DNA from: Bacteroidaceae bacterium
Lineage (GTDB): Bacteria; Bacteroidota; Bacteroidia; Bacteroidales; Bacteroidaceae
Assembly: GCA_017940185.1 (NCBI GenBank)
Contig: JAGAZE010000043.1
Coordinates: 39,944-103,943 of the forward strand
Length of the DNA stretch: 64,000 bases
Reading direction: 5' to 3'
Below, piece by piece: positions 33,762 to 43,200 of the stretch (the first letter of the stretch is position 1; each line of letters begins with the position of its first letter). Position numbers and translations under genes: made by a program. The notes beneath the pieces were generated by a model that saw only the letters and a list, made by a program, of their open reading frames with translations, ran no database searches and was not told the DNA's origin.

Positions 33762-34937
33762 ATGACCGAAAGCAAACGACCCGTGATAGGCTATGTGTCG
33801 CGCTACGATCCTTTTACCGACAAGATGGCGTGGAGCGGCACTATCTACAAGATTCGCGAAGGCATAGAGAAGGCAGGTTTCGAGGTGCGGTGGATACGCT
33901 ACGGCACGCGCCCGATGTACTATCGTGTGCTGGCGTGGAAGCTGCTGCTGCGTCTGTCGGCCCGCTGCTTCGGCAAGCGATGGGTCAGCGAGTGCCACTT
34001 TCGCCCCATCGTGAAGCTCTATGGCAAGGAGCTGCGCCGCAACAAGGCAGTGGAGGAGTGCGACTATCTGTTCTTTCCCGGCTCGGCACAGAATATGCTC
34101 TACTCGGGCATCACCACACCCTATATATATTATACCGACGCCACGGCCTACCAGATGATAGACTACTATTGGTTCGACATCTGCCGTAAGTCGCAGCGTA
34201 TGGCCTGCGAAATGGAGGGCGAAGCCATCCGCCGTGCAGCGCTCAACCTGCGTGCCTCGCAATGGTGCATCGACAGCGTGATAGCCGATGGCGGCGGACA
34301 GCCCGACAAGTGCCATGTGCTGCAGTTCGGGCCTAACCTCGACACCGAGCACATCCATCCCATCACCCCCTACAGCGGCAACGGACCGCTGCGCATTCTC
34401 TTCTCGGGCGTGGCTTGGGAGCGCAAGGGCGGCGATGTGGCGGTAAGAACTGTGGAACTGTTGCGCAGGCGAGGCCTCGACGCACGCCTCATCATCGCAG
34501 GACCTGCAGAGAAACCCGCAATATGCGAGGGAAAAGAATACGTAGAGTTCTACGGCCTGCTCAATAAAAATCATGACGAAGAATACCGCAAGTATCTGTC
34601 GTTGTACGAGACGTCCCATCTCTTCCTCCTCCCCACCCGCGCCGAGTGTGCCGGAATAGTGTTCAGCGAGGCATCGGCTTTCGGGCTGCCCGCTTACACC
34701 TATCTCACCGGCGGCACCGGCAGCTATGTGCAGGACGGCATCAACGGCCACACACTGCCACTGAGCAGCGGACCCGAAGCCTTCGCACAGCAGATATACG
34801 ACGACGTGACCCACCACCGACTTGCAGCCCTGGCCGAAGGTGCCATGCGGCTCAACCGCGACCAGCTGTCGTGGGAAGCGTGGGCAAGACGCTTCAGAGA
34901 GATCATGGAAAAAGAAACAGCAAACAATAAAGAATAA
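33762..34937 (+). CDS. Family 4 glycosyltransferase
   Basis: 391 residues of the GT-B type. Acceptor-side N-terminal half: RPVIGYVSRYDPFTDKMAWSG. In the C-terminal donor half: LRILFSGVAWERKGGDVAV, then the E-x7-E type site HLFLLPTRAECAGIVFSEAS followed by GLPAYTYLTGG. Adds a sugar from a nucleotide donor to a surface glycan or lipid. The ATG at 33762 was chosen because the promoter at 33696 lies inside the longer frame. The SlyD-like gene follows after 7 bp. Confidence 0.88.
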   Translation: MTESKRPVIGYVSRYDPFTDKMAWSGTIYKIREGIEKAGFEVRWIRYGTRPMYYRVLAWKLLLRLSARCFGKRWVSECHFRPIVKLYGKELRRNKAVEECDYLFFPGSAQNMLYSGITTPYIYYTDATAYQMIDYYWFDICRKSQRMACEMEGEAIRRAALNLRASQWCIDSVIADGGGQPDKCHVLQFGPNLDTEHIHPITPYSGNGPLRILFSGVAWERKGGDVAVRTVELLRRRGLDARLIIAGPAEKPAICEGKEYVEFYGLLNKNHDEEYRKYLSLYETSHLFLLPTRAECAGIVFSEASAFGLPAYTYLTGGTGSYVQDGINGHTLPLSSGPEAFAQQIYDDVTHHRLAALAEGAMRLNRDQLSWEAWARRFREIMEKETANNKE

Positions 34938-34944
34938 ACTCACT

Positions 34945-35535
34945 ATGGACGACAACAAATTCATCAGCGTGGTCTACAACCTCCACAGCGTGGAGACCGA
35001 TGGCGAACAGCTCATTGAGAAGACCACCGAGGAGCTCCCCTTCAGTTTCATCACTGGCTTCGGCGTGGCTTTGCTGCCCTTTGAAGATGCCGTGAAAGAC
35101 CTGTCGCAGGGCGATACCTTCGACTTCACCCTCACCCCCGAGCAGGGCTATGGCGCATACGAAGAAGAACGCGTGCTCGACCTGGCCAAAGATATGTTCT
35201 GCGACGATGGCAAGTTCGACGACGAGCACGTGAAGGAAGGTGCCGTCATCCCGCTGCAAAACCAGGAGGGACAGGTGTTTCCCGCCGAGGTGGTAAGCAT
35301 CGGCAGCGACACGGTACGCGTAGACCTCAACCATCCTCTGGCAGGCAAGACGCTGCACTTCACCGGACATGTGAGCGAGACACGACTCGCCACAGCCGAC
35401 GAAGTCAACCACCTCGTCCGTCATCTGGCAGGCGAAGGCTGCGGCTGTGGCTGCGACCACTGCGGCGACGGCTGCGGCGACGAGTGCAGCCACGACCATA
35501 AGCACGGCGAGCATTGCGGCTGCGGACATTGCTAA
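34945..35535 (+). CDS. SlyD-like FKBP peptidyl-prolyl isomerase with metal-binding tail
   Basis: 196 residues. The N-terminal FKBP core is split by the inserted chaperone flap (residues ~70-130), as in SlyD: LPFSFITGFGVALLPFEDAV, then TLTPEQGYGAYEEERVLDLA. The C-terminal ~30 residues are almost all Cys, His, Gly and Asp (GCGCGCDHCGDGCGDECSHD), a strong metal-binding tail like the nickel-binding end of SlyD. Probably a folding helper for metalloproteins. Confidence 0.9.
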   Translation: MDDNKFISVVYNLHSVETDGEQLIEKTTEELPFSFITGFGVALLPFEDAVKDLSQGDTFDFTLTPEQGYGAYEEERVLDLAKDMFCDDGKFDDEHVKEGAVIPLQNQEGQVFPAEVVSIGSDTVRVDLNHPLAGKTLHFTGHVSETRLATADEVNHLVRHLAGEGCGCGCDHCGDGCGDECSHDHKHGEHCGCGHC

Positions 35536-35626
35536 CGGGAACATTTTCGATAAGCCGAAAACAATGAAGTGGATTTCAATTGTTGAGGCGAGAAAATGAA
35601 GGATGAAATCCAACGATAAATCTTTT

Positions 35627-36640
35627 ATGTCCAACACCTTCGGCACCCTCTTCCGCCTCACCACCTTCGGCGAGAGCCACGGCACCGCCATCGGCGGCAT
35701 CGTCGACGGCATGCCCCCGGGCATCGTTGTCGACAGTGCTTTCGTGCAGGCAGAAGTCGACCGTCGCCGCCCTGCACAGGGAGTGGGCACATCGCAGCGT
35801 AGCGAGGCCGATGAGGTGCGCTTCCTGAGCGGCATCTTCGAAGGTCGAACGACAGGCACCCCCATCGCCTTCGTGGTGGACAACCACGATGCACGCCCCG
35901 ACGACTACGCCCACCTGCGCAACGTCTACCGCCCGTCGCATGCCGACTTCACCTATCAGCAGAAGTATGGTGTGCGCGACCATCGCGGCGGCGGGCGTGC
36001 CTCGGCGCGCACCACGCTGAGCCGTGTGGTGGCGGGGGCATTGGCAAAACTCGCCCTGCGAGAGATAGGCGTGAGTGTGACGGCGCATGTGGAATCGGTT
36101 GGCGGAGTACCTTACGCCGATGCGGCGGCCATCGACCTGTTGCTTGGCGAGCTGCGGGCAACGGGCGACACCACTGGCGGCATCGTCAGTGGGGTGGTGC
36201 GTGGAGTGCCCGTAGGGTGGGGCGAACCTGAGTTCGGCAAGCTCCACGCCATGCTCGGCAGCGCCATGCTCAGCATACCGGCAGCGAAAGGCTTCGAATA
36301 TGGCGAAGGCTTTGCCGCTGCCGCACAGCGCGGAGCTCAATACAATGATATATTAAAGGAGGACGAAGAGCATTTTCACTTCCTCACCAACCACGACGGC
36401 GGCATACAGGGCGGCATCAGCAACGGTCAGGACATCGTGTTCCGCGTTGCCTTCAAGCCCATCCCCACGCTTATGCAGCCCCAGCCGACGGTGAACATGC
36501 AGGGCGACGATGTCGTGTTGCAGCCGCGCGGTCGCCACGACGTCACCCCCGTGCTGCGCGCCGTGCCCGTGGTAGAAGCCATGGCGGCTCTGGTGCTCGC
36601 CGACAGCTGCCTGCTGGCACGTGCCACAGCACAGATATAG
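35627..36640 (+). CDS. aroC: Chorismate synthase
   Basis: 337 residues; last step of the shikimate pathway, FMN-dependent. Signatures: FGTLFRLTTFGESHGTAIGG, RRRPAQGVGTSQRSEADEV, YGVRDHRGGGRASARTTLSR and GGIQGGISNGQDIVFRVAFK. I chose MSNTFGTLF (35627) over the first ATG because it fits the family start. Slightly shorter than the usual ~360. Confidence 0.95.
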   Translation: MSNTFGTLFRLTTFGESHGTAIGGIVDGMPPGIVVDSAFVQAEVDRRRPAQGVGTSQRSEADEVRFLSGIFEGRTTGTPIAFVVDNHDARPDDYAHLRNVYRPSHADFTYQQKYGVRDHRGGGRASARTTLSRVVAGALAKLALREIGVSVTAHVESVGGVPYADAAAIDLLLGELRATGDTTGGIVSGVVRGVPVGWGEPEFGKLHAMLGSAMLSIPAAKGFEYGEGFAAAAQRGAQYNDILKEDEEHFHFLTNHDGGIQGGISNGQDIVFRVAFKPIPTLMQPQPTVNMQGDDVVLQPRGRHDVTPVLRAVPVVEAMAALVLADSCLLARATAQI

Positions 36641-36959
36641 TTTTGTTTTTTCTTTATTTACCTAAAACCCCGTATCTTTGCGCAGATATAGTGGCAGCAA
36701 TTCAAAGTACTGCGGCATGGCTCGGCGCTTTAGCCTGCACATCGTAGTGTATGGCTCTTGGCGCGGGACAAGCTCCAAGCGGCTCTTCATCATGTTGCAA
36801 CGACGGCATTCCACCAGTCCCTTCATGGCAGAACGATGGCTATGAAGGGAAGGGGGTGTTTGTGTGCATATATGAGGTAAGTTCCTGCTAGTACGATGAA
36901 GAACACCAGCCATTTAGAGCAAAAGCTTCCGAGTGTAACTCGCCAATCCATATCATCCG
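36641..36959. other. Leader region of the exopolysaccharide locus
   Basis: 319 bp with a -7 element (TATCTTTG at 36673-36680) reading toward the operon, hence a ~270-nt leader. It contains a 9-bp hairpin (36818-36826 with 36842-36850). A short plus-strand frame from 36717 (42 codons) and a minus-strand frame over 36662-36913 are both unconvincing. The leader may be regulatory. Confidence 0.5.
36673..36680 (+). promoter_or_regulatory. -7 promoter element for the exopolysaccharide operon
   Basis: TATCTTTG about 280 bp upstream of the first operon gene; no nearer candidate was seen. Confidence 0.5.
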
Positions 36960-38504
36960 TTGACTACCACGTCTACTCACTACAATCCCCGCCGTATAGC
37001 TAAGAATACGGCCTATCTGTATGTGCGCATGCTGCTTACGGTGTGGCTCAATCTGTGGGCTACACGGTTGGTGCTGGCCAATCTGGGCGTGGAGAGTATG
37101 GGCGTGTACAACGTGGTGGGCAGCCTGATATTCTTCTTCTCCTTTGTGAGCATTGCCACCACCCCCACCATTCAGCGCTTCATCACCTTTGAGTTAGGGC
37201 GCGAGGATGGCGATGTGCCGCGTGTCTACAGTGCCGCGGTGAGCATCGTTGCGGCATTGGCATTGGTCTTGTTGCTGCTGCTCGGCATTGTGGGCGAATG
37301 GGTGCTGCGTACATTTATTGTCATCCCCGAGGGCATGCTGCCTGCTGCCGTAAGCGTGTTCCGCTATTCGGTGCTGGCATCGCTGCTGCTGATGCTGTGC
37401 ATCCCGCTGCAAGCCGTCATCATTGCCTACGAGCGCATGTCGTTTTTCGCCATCATGGCAGTCGTGCAGGTGGTGCTCAATTGGTTGGCGGCCTATCTCA
37501 TCGGCTTTATGGCTGAGGGCTCGCGCCTCTTGTGGTATGCCATTTTGTTGCTTGGTGCCAACGCTGCGGTGCTGCTGGCTCACTGGTGCTACTGCCGTTG
37601 GCAAATACCCACGGCACGCTACCGCTGGCGATGGGACAAGGCGTTGTTTCGCGATATGCTGTCGTTCACGGGCTACACCACAGCCTCCAACGCCCTGTAT
37701 GTGGCCTACTCCGAGGGGCTCGTACTCGTCATCAATCTGACCTTCGGCACAGCGGTCAATGCCGTGTATACCATCGCCATACAGCTGAAGAACACCATCA
37801 CATCGTTTGGCATGAACATCTTCAAGGCCGCCTCGCCGCAAGTGACCAAGACGTATGCCGACGGCGACCTTGAGCGCCATCAGCAGCTGGTGTATGCCAG
37901 TTGCAAGGCTGAGCTGTTTATGATACTGTTGCTGGCCATTCCCTGTTTCATCAAGGCCGACTATGTGTTGCACTTGTGGCTGGGCGATGTGCCGCCCTAT
38001 ACGGTAGAGTTTGTGCGTTGCATACTGTTGCTGGGCATTTCGTATGCGCTCTCCGAGCCCTTTCGCACGGCAGTGTACGCCACACGGCGCATTCGACGCT
38101 TCCTGATAGTTCCCGAGGCGGTGTATCTGCTCACGGTGCTGCCGTTGTGCTATCTTGTCAGTCGGTTGACGGGCAGTCCGGTGGCCATGGTGGTGTGCAT
38201 GGTGGTTGTCGACCTTTCGGTATGTGCGTTGCGCATATGGCTCGCTACGAAGGTGACCGTGCTGCGTGTGGGGGATACACTGCGACAGGTGCTGCTGCCC
38301 GTGGGCATGGTGCTGCTGCTTTCGGCAAGTTGCTGTTGGGGGATGGCGCAGCTCACCGCCGACACGCTGCCGGGACTGCTGCTCTGTCTGGCCGTGCACG
38401 CCTTGTTGTTTATCGCCATAGTATATGTGGTGGGTCTCACCGTCGGCGAGCGGACGTTCGTCCGCTCAATGATAGGCCACCGCTTCTGTCATCATAAGTC
38501 GTAG
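36960..38504 (+). CDS. Polysaccharide flippase (Wzx/MOP family)
   Basis: 514 residues with about 12 hydrophobic segments, e.g. VSIVAALALVLLLLLGIVGE and VMVVLLLSA-like stretches. Moves undecaprenyl-linked oligosaccharide across the inner membrane. Early KNTAYLYVRMLLTVWLNLWA and GVYNVVGSLIFFFSFVSIA segments match Bacteroidales flippases. The start is a TTG at 36960; a stop lies 8 codons upstream with no ATG or GTG in between, and the first ATG (37029) is inside the first helix. First gene of the operon. Confidence 0.88.
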   Translation: MTTTSTHYNPRRIAKNTAYLYVRMLLTVWLNLWATRLVLANLGVESMGVYNVVGSLIFFFSFVSIATTPTIQRFITFELGREDGDVPRVYSAAVSIVAALALVLLLLLGIVGEWVLRTFIVIPEGMLPAAVSVFRYSVLASLLLMLCIPLQAVIIAYERMSFFAIMAVVQVVLNWLAAYLIGFMAEGSRLLWYAILLLGANAAVLLAHWCYCRWQIPTARYRWRWDKALFRDMLSFTGYTTASNALYVAYSEGLVLVINLTFGTAVNAVYTIAIQLKNTITSFGMNIFKAASPQVTKTYADGDLERHQQLVYASCKAELFMILLLAIPCFIKADYVLHLWLGDVPPYTVEFVRCILLLGISYALSEPFRTAVYATRRIRRFLIVPEAVYLLTVLPLCYLVSRLTGSPVAMVVCMVVVDLSVCALRIWLATKVTVLRVGDTLRQVLLPVGMVLLLSASCCWGMAQLTADTLPGLLLCLAVHALLFIAIVYVVGLTVGERTFVRSMIGHRFCHHKS

Positions 38505-38554
38505 CAGCCGCCCGCTCGCTTGCTGTCAAAGAAAAAGCACAACAATGATATAGA

Positions 38555-39805
38555 ATGAAGGCTATCTTCCTCATACTCTTTTCCCTCGGCTTTGCATGGC
38601 GTTTTGAGATTGTAGGCGATATCTCCATGTCGGAGTTGGTGCTGATAGGCCTGTCGCCCGTGATACTCTATCGCATCCACCCCTTCCGCAACAAGCAGAT
38701 GGGCACCTTCTTGAAGTTCTATCTGGCACTCATCGCCGTGCAGGTGCTGATGGAGTCGATAGTGGGCAACGAGGTGGAAAACTCGATGCGTGGCATAGCG
38801 GTGAGCATCGTGTCGTTGTTGCACACGTGTTTCCTGTATCTGTTTTTCCGCAAAGACCGCCATTGCCTGGCTTGGGTGGCTTTGGGATATTTTCTGCGTA
38901 ATCTGTTCTTCCCCAGTGAATTTTTGGAAGATGTCGTAGGGGAAGATACTTTCGAGTCGGTGTTTTTGAAGTTTCAGTTGGCACCGATGATGTTTGGCGC
39001 CATCCTCTTCTTGGGTACCTATCTGCGTATACGCCTATTCCATGTGCTCGTCATCGTGGCAGGTATAGCTTTTGTTATCATGGGTGCGCGCAGCTTCGGT
39101 GTGATATGTATCATATCGGGTGTGATAACCTTCCTTATCAAACGCCGAAAAGGTTTGCGTATTCCACACTTCAAGACCTATATCATTGTGGCTTTGCTGC
39201 TGCTCTATGGCGGGTATCGCGTGTATGTAGACCAGGTTTTGGAAGGCAAAATCGATTCGGGTAATAGCAGCCAACTCATGAAAGTGGAAGATCCCTACAA
39301 TCCTGTCAATCTCTTAATGATGGGGCGCACTGAGGTGTGGGTCGGTTATATGGCAATGACCGAGCAACCCATCACGGGATGGGGAGCCTGGACCATAGAT
39401 CCCGACAACCGCTTTAGATATATGGAAATGGACCTGCGCGATGAGGATTTCAGAGAACTCAATGACGAACAGGTGATTCCCAGTCACTCGGTCATTATCG
39501 GCTACGGCATGCAGAATGGTATCTTTGCTATGCTGTTGGTTATCACTTTGGCAGTGTGGATTATGCGCAAGGGCATTCTTCTGCTGCGGTATGGCGAGGA
39601 AGAAACACTCATCGTAACCTTCTTGCTCGCTTACTTCGCTTGGAATGTCCTCTTCAGTCCTATCTCTCACTTCCGGTTGGACCTTCCCATCGTCATGTCG
39701 TTCATCTTGGCTAGCTGGGAGCTGAAGTTCGGCAGCATGGGCAATACGCGTCGGGGCAATCCTGTAGTAGCACTCGGCGACGTGGTATCACGACACGAAG
39801 AATAA
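38555..39805 (+). CDS. O-antigen polymerase/ligase-like membrane protein (Wzy-like)
   Basis: 416 residues with about 10 hydrophobic segments (e.g. VLVIVAGIAFVIMGARSFGV and TYIIVALLLLYGGYRVYV) and one large periplasmic loop (~residues 215-310) containing RTEVWVGYMAMTEQPITGWG and IPSHSVIIGYGMQNGIFAM, the pattern of Wzy/WaaL proteins. It would link repeat units on the periplasmic face. 50 bp after the flippase and 8 bp before the next glycosyltransferase. Confidence 0.85.
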   Translation: MKAIFLILFSLGFAWRFEIVGDISMSELVLIGLSPVILYRIHPFRNKQMGTFLKFYLALIAVQVLMESIVGNEVENSMRGIAVSIVSLLHTCFLYLFFRKDRHCLAWVALGYFLRNLFFPSEFLEDVVGEDTFESVFLKFQLAPMMFGAILFLGTYLRIRLFHVLVIVAGIAFVIMGARSFGVICIISGVITFLIKRRKGLRIPHFKTYIIVALLLLYGGYRVYVDQVLEGKIDSGNSSQLMKVEDPYNPVNLLMMGRTEVWVGYMAMTEQPITGWGAWTIDPDNRFRYMEMDLRDEDFRELNDEQVIPSHSVIIGYGMQNGIFAMLLVITLAVWIMRKGILLLRYGEEETLIVTFLLAYFAWNVLFSPISHFRLDLPIVMSFILASWELKFGSMGNTRRGNPVVALGDVVSRHEE

Positions 39806-39813
39806 TACATTAT

Positions 39814-40944
39814 ATGAAAGCACCACACATCTGTTTTGTCACCACTGGCGACATCGTCAGTATAGCCACCGCCAAGCGTGCCTTGGGCTTGGCCAACCAC
39901 CTTGTCGACCTGGGATGGCGGGTCAGCATACTCATGGAAGACGCCGATGAAAACCACCACCGCGCCGAGATGGAGTGTGGCCCGCAGGTGCAGGTGTGTT
40001 ACTTCCCTTGGATGAGCGGTCGCAAGGAGCAGCGGTGGAAAACGCAGAAGATACGCGAGCTCGATCCCGACGTGCTCTACCTGTGCGCCTTCGTGGGGCG
40101 CAACATCGTGGCAAGCCGCCATCGGAGCCTCAAACTGGTGGAGCACAGCGAGCTGCAGTCAACGTTTAGCAATGTGTCGTGGAAACGACGCATATATTAC
40201 TATCTCACCGAATACTACTCCCTGCGCTATGCCGATGGCGTGGTCAACGCCAGTCAATATTTGCAGACTTTCTTCCGTCGACGCAGCAAGCGCATGCTCC
40301 GTCCCCGCCTGCCCATGCTCTATCTGCCCTATGCCTACAACAAAGATGTGTGCCGCGTAGACACCGGGCTGGCACAGCAGCGCTTTGAAAAGAGCCCGCA
40401 CCACCGCTACTTTGTCTTCATGGGCAGCCTGGTGGAAGACTATGGCGCCTTCACCATGCTCGAAGCCTTTGAAGAGATAGCCCGGCAGCGCACCGACCTC
40501 AAACTGCTGCTACTCGGAAGAGGACGCGACTACTACCGGGTGCGCGACTATATTGAACAACATCAACTACGGAAGGTGGTGCGCATGATGGGCTACATAG
40601 CCGAAGAAGACATACCCGTCTACTTCTCTCTGGCCGATGCCTTTCTGCTGCCGCTCAACGACACGGTGAAGGACAAGGCGCGCTGCCCGAGCAAACTGTA
40701 TATGTACCTGCCCTACAAGAAGCCCGTGGTGACCTGCAAGGTGGGCGAGCCCTATGCCGTGCTCGGAGAGAAGGGAACTTATTTCACGCCCTCCGACAGT
40801 CATGCCTTGGCGCAGGCCATCCTGCACATGGCCGAGCATGAAGACTGGACACTCGACATCGACCCTGAGCAGCACGAATGGAAAGCACGCGCACAACAGC
40901 TCGACGAATGGGTAAGGCCCATACTGAAAAACAGACAGAGGTGA
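39814..40944 (+). CDS. Family 4 glycosyltransferase
   Basis: 376 residues of the GT-B fold. N-domain: HICFVTTGDIVSIATAKRAL and VDLGWRVSILMEDADENHH. Donor domain: YFVFMGSLVEDYGAFTMLEA, LLLGRGRDYYRVRDYI and ADAFLLPLNDTVKDKARCPSK, the last a variant of the usual E-rich donor site. Cytoplasmic; builds the repeat unit. 8 bp after the polymerase. Confidence 0.88.
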   Translation: MKAPHICFVTTGDIVSIATAKRALGLANHLVDLGWRVSILMEDADENHHRAEMECGPQVQVCYFPWMSGRKEQRWKTQKIRELDPDVLYLCAFVGRNIVASRHRSLKLVEHSELQSTFSNVSWKRRIYYYLTEYYSLRYADGVVNASQYLQTFFRRRSKRMLRPRLPMLYLPYAYNKDVCRVDTGLAQQRFEKSPHHRYFVFMGSLVEDYGAFTMLEAFEEIARQRTDLKLLLLGRGRDYYRVRDYIEQHQLRKVVRMMGYIAEEDIPVYFSLADAFLLPLNDTVKDKARCPSKLYMYLPYKKPVVTCKVGEPYAVLGEKGTYFTPSDSHALAQAILHMAEHEDWTLDIDPEQHEWKARAQQLDEWVRPILKNRQR

Positions 40945-40994
40945 GCCCTCGATTTCTACTCGAGAGCCAGATAAAGACCATCTATTACTATTCC

Positions 40995-42083
40995 ATGAAT
41001 CTTATCTTCTTCCAAAACTGCATCTCTCCCCACCAGATGCCCTACATCGCCTGTCTGCCCGCCATGCCCGAAGTGGGTAGGGTAGTGGTGGTGGCACCGC
41101 TCGTAGATATGGACGAGCGCAAGGCCATGGGCTGGGATGCGGATAAATATCTGCACACGGCTGGCGTGGAGGTGCGCATTGCTCCCACTGATGCAGAGGT
41201 GCAGCAGCTCTTGCAGCACAACCCTGCCGACACGGTGTGCCTCTTCAGCGGCATCAACGCCTTTCCCGAGGTGAGACACTGGATAGACCTGTCGGTGCCG
41301 TTTGCCGTGCGCAGGGCCATCATCACCGAACGCCCCAACCTTCACCGCCATCCGCTGTGGATGCACAGGGCGCGCTTCTGGCTGAAAGATAGACCGTTGG
41401 CACCGCTGTTCAGCGATGTCTTCGTCATGGGCGACGACTTTGTGGACTACTACCGCCGCAGCAGCAGCCAATGGCGCGTACACCCCTTCCTCTATTGCAC
41501 GGAATGGACAGAGCGACAGCATTTCCCCCTTGCCGACCCCGCACGCAATATCCGACTGCTCTTCGTGGGCGGGCTTTTCAAAAGGAAGAGTGTGGCAACG
41601 CTGGCCAATGCCCTGCAACTGATGCCAACGGCCGAAGCCTACAGGATAGAAGTGGGCATCGTGGGCGACGGACCGCTGCGCCGACAACTGGAAGAACGCT
41701 TCCGCGCCACGCCGTCGAAGGTGATGTGGCACGGCACACAGCCACACGACAAGGTGACAGGCATCATGCAGCAATACGATGCTTTGGTGTTGCCATCTAC
41801 CCACGACGGCTGGGGAGCCGTGGTCAACGAAGCACTCACACTGGGACTCTACATCGTGGTGAGCGACAAGTGTGGTGCCAGGATGGTGGTAGGCAACGAC
41901 ACCGTCGGACGTGTCTTCCGCGCCGGCAGTCCGCGCAGTCTGCAGCAGGTGCTCACCACCATGCCCACGCAGGAGGCTATCACCAATACCATTGCCACGC
42001 GCATCGACTACGCACGACGCCACATAGCACCACAAGCCGTGGCCAGACGACTGGTAGATGGATTGAGAGAAATGCAACACTAA
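40995..42083 (+). CDS. Family 4 glycosyltransferase
   Basis: 362 residues. Begins MNLIFFQNCISPHQMPYIAC; donor site near the end: NIRLLFVGGLFKRKSVATLA, IVGDGPLRRQLEERFR and LVLPSTHDGWGAVVNEALTL. The ATG at 40995 is 50 bp after the previous stop; the longer frame overlaps the preceding gene and lacks similarity. Sugar unknown. Confidence 0.88.
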   Translation: MNLIFFQNCISPHQMPYIACLPAMPEVGRVVVVAPLVDMDERKAMGWDADKYLHTAGVEVRIAPTDAEVQQLLQHNPADTVCLFSGINAFPEVRHWIDLSVPFAVRRAIITERPNLHRHPLWMHRARFWLKDRPLAPLFSDVFVMGDDFVDYYRRSSSQWRVHPFLYCTEWTERQHFPLADPARNIRLLFVGGLFKRKSVATLANALQLMPTAEAYRIEVGIVGDGPLRRQLEERFRATPSKVMWHGTQPHDKVTGIMQQYDALVLPSTHDGWGAVVNEALTLGLYIVVSDKCGARMVVGNDTVGRVFRAGSPRSLQQVLTTMPTQEAITNTIATRIDYARRHIAPQAVARRLVDGLREMQH

Positions 42084-42102
42084 CCACATAGCAATACCGC
42101 AC

Positions 42103-43200
42103 GTGAACGTACTCCACTACACACCCAGCATCTCGTTCCACTCTGCCGGCGTGGGGATGTGCATGCAGTTGCTCGCAAAGGACTTGAGCAAGAAGGCGCG
42201 GCTCACTATCGTGACACACCGCACCGACCACGACTTGCCCATCGACAACTGCACACTCATCAACCTGCCGCCCATGAAGCTTGTAGGCACCCGTTGTCGG
42301 CATGTGTTTGAATATGCACTTGATGTCATACGCCCCGACCTCGTACACATACACAGCTGTTGGGAACCCCTGTCGGCTTTTGCACAGAAGTGGGCACGAC
42401 AGAGAGGATACCGCACGGTGTACACACCCCATGGCATGCTGGCACCCTATGCCTTGCAGCAACACCGCTTCACACGCAAACTGCCTGCCATGATGCTCTA
42501 TCAACGGAAAGCGCTCAACACGGCCGACGTCATACACGTCACCTCAGAGAAAGAACGCGCCGATGTGGAACAACTGAAGCTGCATCCCCCTTGTGCTGTG
42601 GTACCCATCGGGGTTGATGTCAACGATATAGCCATGCGCACCGACTGGACATCGCAGAGAAGTATGCTCTTTCTCTCGCGTGTGAATAGGGTGAAGGGAA
42701 TAGAATTTCTCATCGATGCGGTGGGCGAAATGAAGGATGCACTGGCAGGCTACACCATATATATATATGGTATGGGCAACGAGACCTATATACAATCACT
42801 GCGCGAAAGAGTAAAACAATTGGGCATTGCCGACATCGTGCGTTTTCAGGGCTTGGCAGAAGGAGAAGAGAAATGGCGGCTGTTGCGTCAGGCCGATGTG
42901 CTGCTGCTGCCCTCCTACACCGAGAACTTCGGCATAGCCGCTGCCGAGGCCATGGCATCGGGCACCCCCGTCATCACCACACAGGGCACACCATGGCAAG
43001 ACCTGCAAAGACGACAGTGTGGGTGGTGGGTGCCCGTGGGAAAAGAACCACTCAAGGAAGCACTCCATGCGCTGCTGCAGACGACAACAGCAGAGCGCGA
43101 ACAGATGGGGCGCAGGGCACGACAACTGATAGAAGAGAAGTATTCCACCAAAGCCATGGCAGAGGGAATGCTGCAACTTTATAATAGCATACTGCAATGA
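42103..43200 (+). CDS. Family 4 glycosyltransferase (paralogue A)
   Basis: 365 residues with a GTG start (42103). Motifs: VLHYTPSISFHSAGVGMCMQ, DLVHIHSCWEPLSAFAQKWA, YTPHGMLAPYALQQHRFTRK, MLFLSRVNRVKGIEFLIDAV and LLLPSYTENFGIAAAEAMAS (E-x7-E donor site). Very similar along its whole length to the gene at 43757, so the two arose by duplication within the operon. Its stop overlaps the next start (ATGA), implying translational coupling. Confidence 0.92.
   Translation: MNVLHYTPSISFHSAGVGMCMQLLAKDLSKKARLTIVTHRTDHDLPIDNCTLINLPPMKLVGTRCRHVFEYALDVIRPDLVHIHSCWEPLSAFAQKWARQRGYRTVYTPHGMLAPYALQQHRFTRKLPAMMLYQRKALNTADVIHVTSEKERADVEQLKLHPPCAVVPIGVDVNDIAMRTDWTSQRSMLFLSRVNRVKGIEFLIDAVGEMKDALAGYTIYIYGMGNETYIQSLRERVKQLGIADIVRFQGLAEGEEKWRLLRQADVLLLPSYTENFGIAAAEAMASGTPVITTQGTPWQDLQRRQCGWWVPVGKEPLKEALHALLQTTTAEREQMGRRARQLIEEKYSTKAMAEGMLQLYNSILQ
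42754..42771. repeat. 18-nt palindrome inside glycosyltransferase A
   Basis: ACCATATATATATATGGT, a perfect palindrome coding for the TIYIYG segment. The same palindrome is present in the paralogue at 44423-44440. Confidence 0.8.

Noticed and set aside
36662-36913. 83-codon minus-strand frame before the exopolysaccharide operon
   Set aside because: No recognisable features, opposite to the direction of the promoter at 36673, and overlapping the leader hairpin.
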